A stretch of DNA of 64,000 nt from Psettodes erumei (taxonomy: Eukaryota > Chordata > Actinopteri > Pleuronectiformes > Psettodidae). Of this stretch, positions 62,052-64,000 are shown piece by piece. Each line of letters opens with the position of its first letter. The first letter of the stretch is position 1. A program made the translations under genes and the position numbers. The stretch covers positions 3,278,501-3,342,500 of the forward strand of contig JAFBJZ010000357.1 of the NCBI GenBank assembly GCA_016785225.1. Direction: 5' to 3'. Below the pieces are notes generated by a model, which was not told the DNA's origin, searched no databases, and was given only the letters and a program-made list of their open reading frames with translations.

Positions 62052-64000
62052 CTGGAGAGGGAAGAAAAAATAGAAGGAGAGGTGGGAGCATGAAAAGATT
62101 GGAAAGAAAGGAGGTGGAGAAGGGAACAAAAACGTTGATTAAAGCAAACATTTTTATGAAAGGAATGAAACATGTACAGCAAGAAAATCTGGTGGATCAT
62201 TACTAGATGGAGTAGAGGGATGACAGCAGCAATGATGTGAACACAAACTGAAAATGGAGATTTGCATTATTTTTTTCACAGTCGCTGGCAGTAGTCTCAG
62301 TATTAACTGGCCATAAGTTGGGTCATAAGTTGAAACTCTAGTATCCAGAGTGTTGGTAAATGCCATAGCCGAGCCCAAGTGTAACTGAAAACATTCCCAG
62401 TGGACTGGTTGCTCTCCTTATAGAGAGCAGCCACCAGTGGCCCCATCTGGCCAGCTCTGTGAAAAATTTCTTGGGGCACAACTGAATGTCTTGTGTTGGT
62501 TACAAATGGCAAGCCTCCTTCAAACACACAGAATACTAGAAAAAGATAAATGTGCTGTGATAACAGAGAGAGGTTGAAATGTGTCCCATGTGAACAATGG
62601 AACTTATCGAGCATAAGTATATACAAAACAGTAACCAAAGGGTTTTTTTTTAATCCACAGCATGTCTTCATGTGCAAAACCCTCACAAGTTAAATATTAG
62701 TACCTAACACAATCCTGCATACAAAAAGGGAGAGCCTCCTCTCTTTGGATTAGTTGATTTCACTCTCATGGCAGCAAAAACCATCAAATAAAAATGCTAA
62801 TACGTCAATCTCTGCAGACAGTCACGTACAACATGAATATGCAGATTCAAACCCAAATTATATTTGATGTTTCAATCTGCAACATTTGATTCTTTCCAAT
62901 GATCTGCAGCTGCATCGAACACACAATTCCTGAGGGAATGAATAAAGGGAAAGTGTGCATTTTCTGTAACAGCATATGAATGAAGGTTGTGTCAACAAAG
63001 AATAGGTAATATAATGTTTCAAATAAAGAAACCTGTCAACAAAATTATTTTTGTCTCAGTAAGAGGTGAAGTGCTGCTCATTATATATTTTTGCACCACT
63101 GCCCTCGAGTTTTCTGTGAATATAATTTTTCCATGATGCTTTTTTTTTATTGTGCCATTACCAAAGGTTGTTTTGAAGAATTTTTTTTTTCACTAGAATA
63201 CAAACAGGAATACAGACATGCAACAAAAGTCTGGAACAAGTAATTTAGCCACCAGCATGAATGCCTGTTTATGAAATTATTATAGCCAACACCATTGAAC
63301 TACATAATAATCCAACTGTCTTGCCTGATCTACAAGACTTCTCTACCCATCAAAATAAAACACAACACAATACCTAATGTCTGTTCTATACAGCACCCAG
63401 GGATCAGACAGCCTTTGTCTTAAGGACTTGGTTAACTTGGACCAGAGCTGAAAGCTGAGCAAACTAAAGATATAGCCCTGGGTGTTAAAATGAGGTTCAC
63501 CTCATTTTAAAGAAGTGCATCAGCTGCAGAGAGCTGTAACAGGTTGTCATGTAGCGTTGTCTGCAGCGTCCTGAACTTCTCACACACACAATCCCTTCTG
63601 CCCATACTACGTCGTGATCTATCTTCTTGACTGTCTGAAAGAAAGAGGTTCAGCTCAACAACAACAAACAACAAAATGAGCTCCTTCTCTCCACTCTGCC
63701 AGCTTCAATTGCGTGCCTGTGCATTCTTGTGCAGAGCATATCCAGTATTGTTTAAGATAAAAAGTTGGAAAAATTGTTCAGTTTATGTAAGTTTATGCAC
63801 TGATTCACCTTCAGAGAAAACTTTATACTGACACAGTGCTCCAACTTTTTTCAAAAATGTCTCACGAGTGGCTGTCTTGCTTTTAAGTAAAGTCTCTGTA
63901 ATCCTTTGCTTTGGTTTTCTGCCTCAACTTCAGCATTTTAAATCCTCAGTTTATTTTACCTATATTTCACTGCAGCAGATATTGTTGGTCACTGCTATTT
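62052..64000 (-). other. rab38 last intron (partial)
   Basis: No further Rab exon is visible, and the preceding exon with the G4/G5 motifs is absent, so the intron extends to or past the right edge. A 127-codon - frame at 62,303-62,686 shows no Rab or other similarity. No mobile element is recognised. Confidence 0.6.

Noticed and set aside
62303..62686. 127-codon - strand frame as a further rab38 exon or transposase
   Set aside because: It contains no Rab motif (no WDTAGQE-, NKxD- or SAK-like sequence) and no similarity I recognise. It lies in the presumed rab38 intron.

Overview
The window is animal nuclear DNA, most likely from a teleost (probably a percomorph/acanthomorph). The evidence is spliced vertebrate genes with GT-AG introns, very dense (CA)n/(GT)n microsatellites, and several degraded interspersed repeats that resemble common spiny-rayed-fish families. 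There is no bacterial-style gene packing, no operon and no CRISPR array. Most open frames of 60 to 150 codons are chance frames through microsatellites or non-coding DNA.  Layout: 1-28,650 is a gene-free stretch holding simple repeats, purine-rich tracts, one interspersed repeat copy (about 9.8-10.2 kb) and a LINE-like 3' tail (15.3 kb). From 28,710 to 29,640 lies a purine tract followed by a CpG-rich promoter and 5' leader. The one complete gene is frizzled-4 (fzd4, + strand), with coding sequence at 29,369-35,261 in six exons that join into a 533-residue protein. It has a signal peptide, a ten-cysteine Wnt/Norrin-binding domain, seven membrane spans, the KTLHTW Dishevelled motif and a C-terminal ETVV. 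A candidate 3' UTR runs to about 38,030, where an AATAAA is followed by a 67-bp (TG)n tract. 38-61 kb is intergenic. It contains a second copy of the 9.8-kb repeat (41.7 kb), a hAT-like MITE (47.3 kb), an unassigned candidate first exon on the - strand (50.9 kb), a solo LTR with a perfect 5-bp target duplication (51.75-52.26 kb), two more repeat relics, and a Tc1/mariner-type MITE (61.08-61.46 kb). At the right edge, the last coding exon of a Rab38-type small GTPase (- strand, 61,896-62,051) enters the window. Its upstream exons lie beyond 64,000.  fzd4 and rab38 point at each other (tail to tail), about 26.6 kb apart. They are not known to work in one pathway: Frizzled-4 is a Wnt/Norrin receptor of vascular and retinal development, and Rab38 traffics cargo to melanosomes and related organelles. 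Their closeness fits the broad linkage of FZD4 and RAB38 on human chromosome 11q14.  The most unusual observation is the gene structure of fzd4. Tetrapod FZD4 is, to my knowledge, a two-exon gene. Here the ancestral intron is kept after codon 88, and four further short introns interrupt what is one exon in mammals. All splice sites, reading phases and flanking protein similarity agree. I did not find a multi-gene 'system'; the accessory interest lies in this intron gain, its possible retained-intron isoforms, and the transposon relics.
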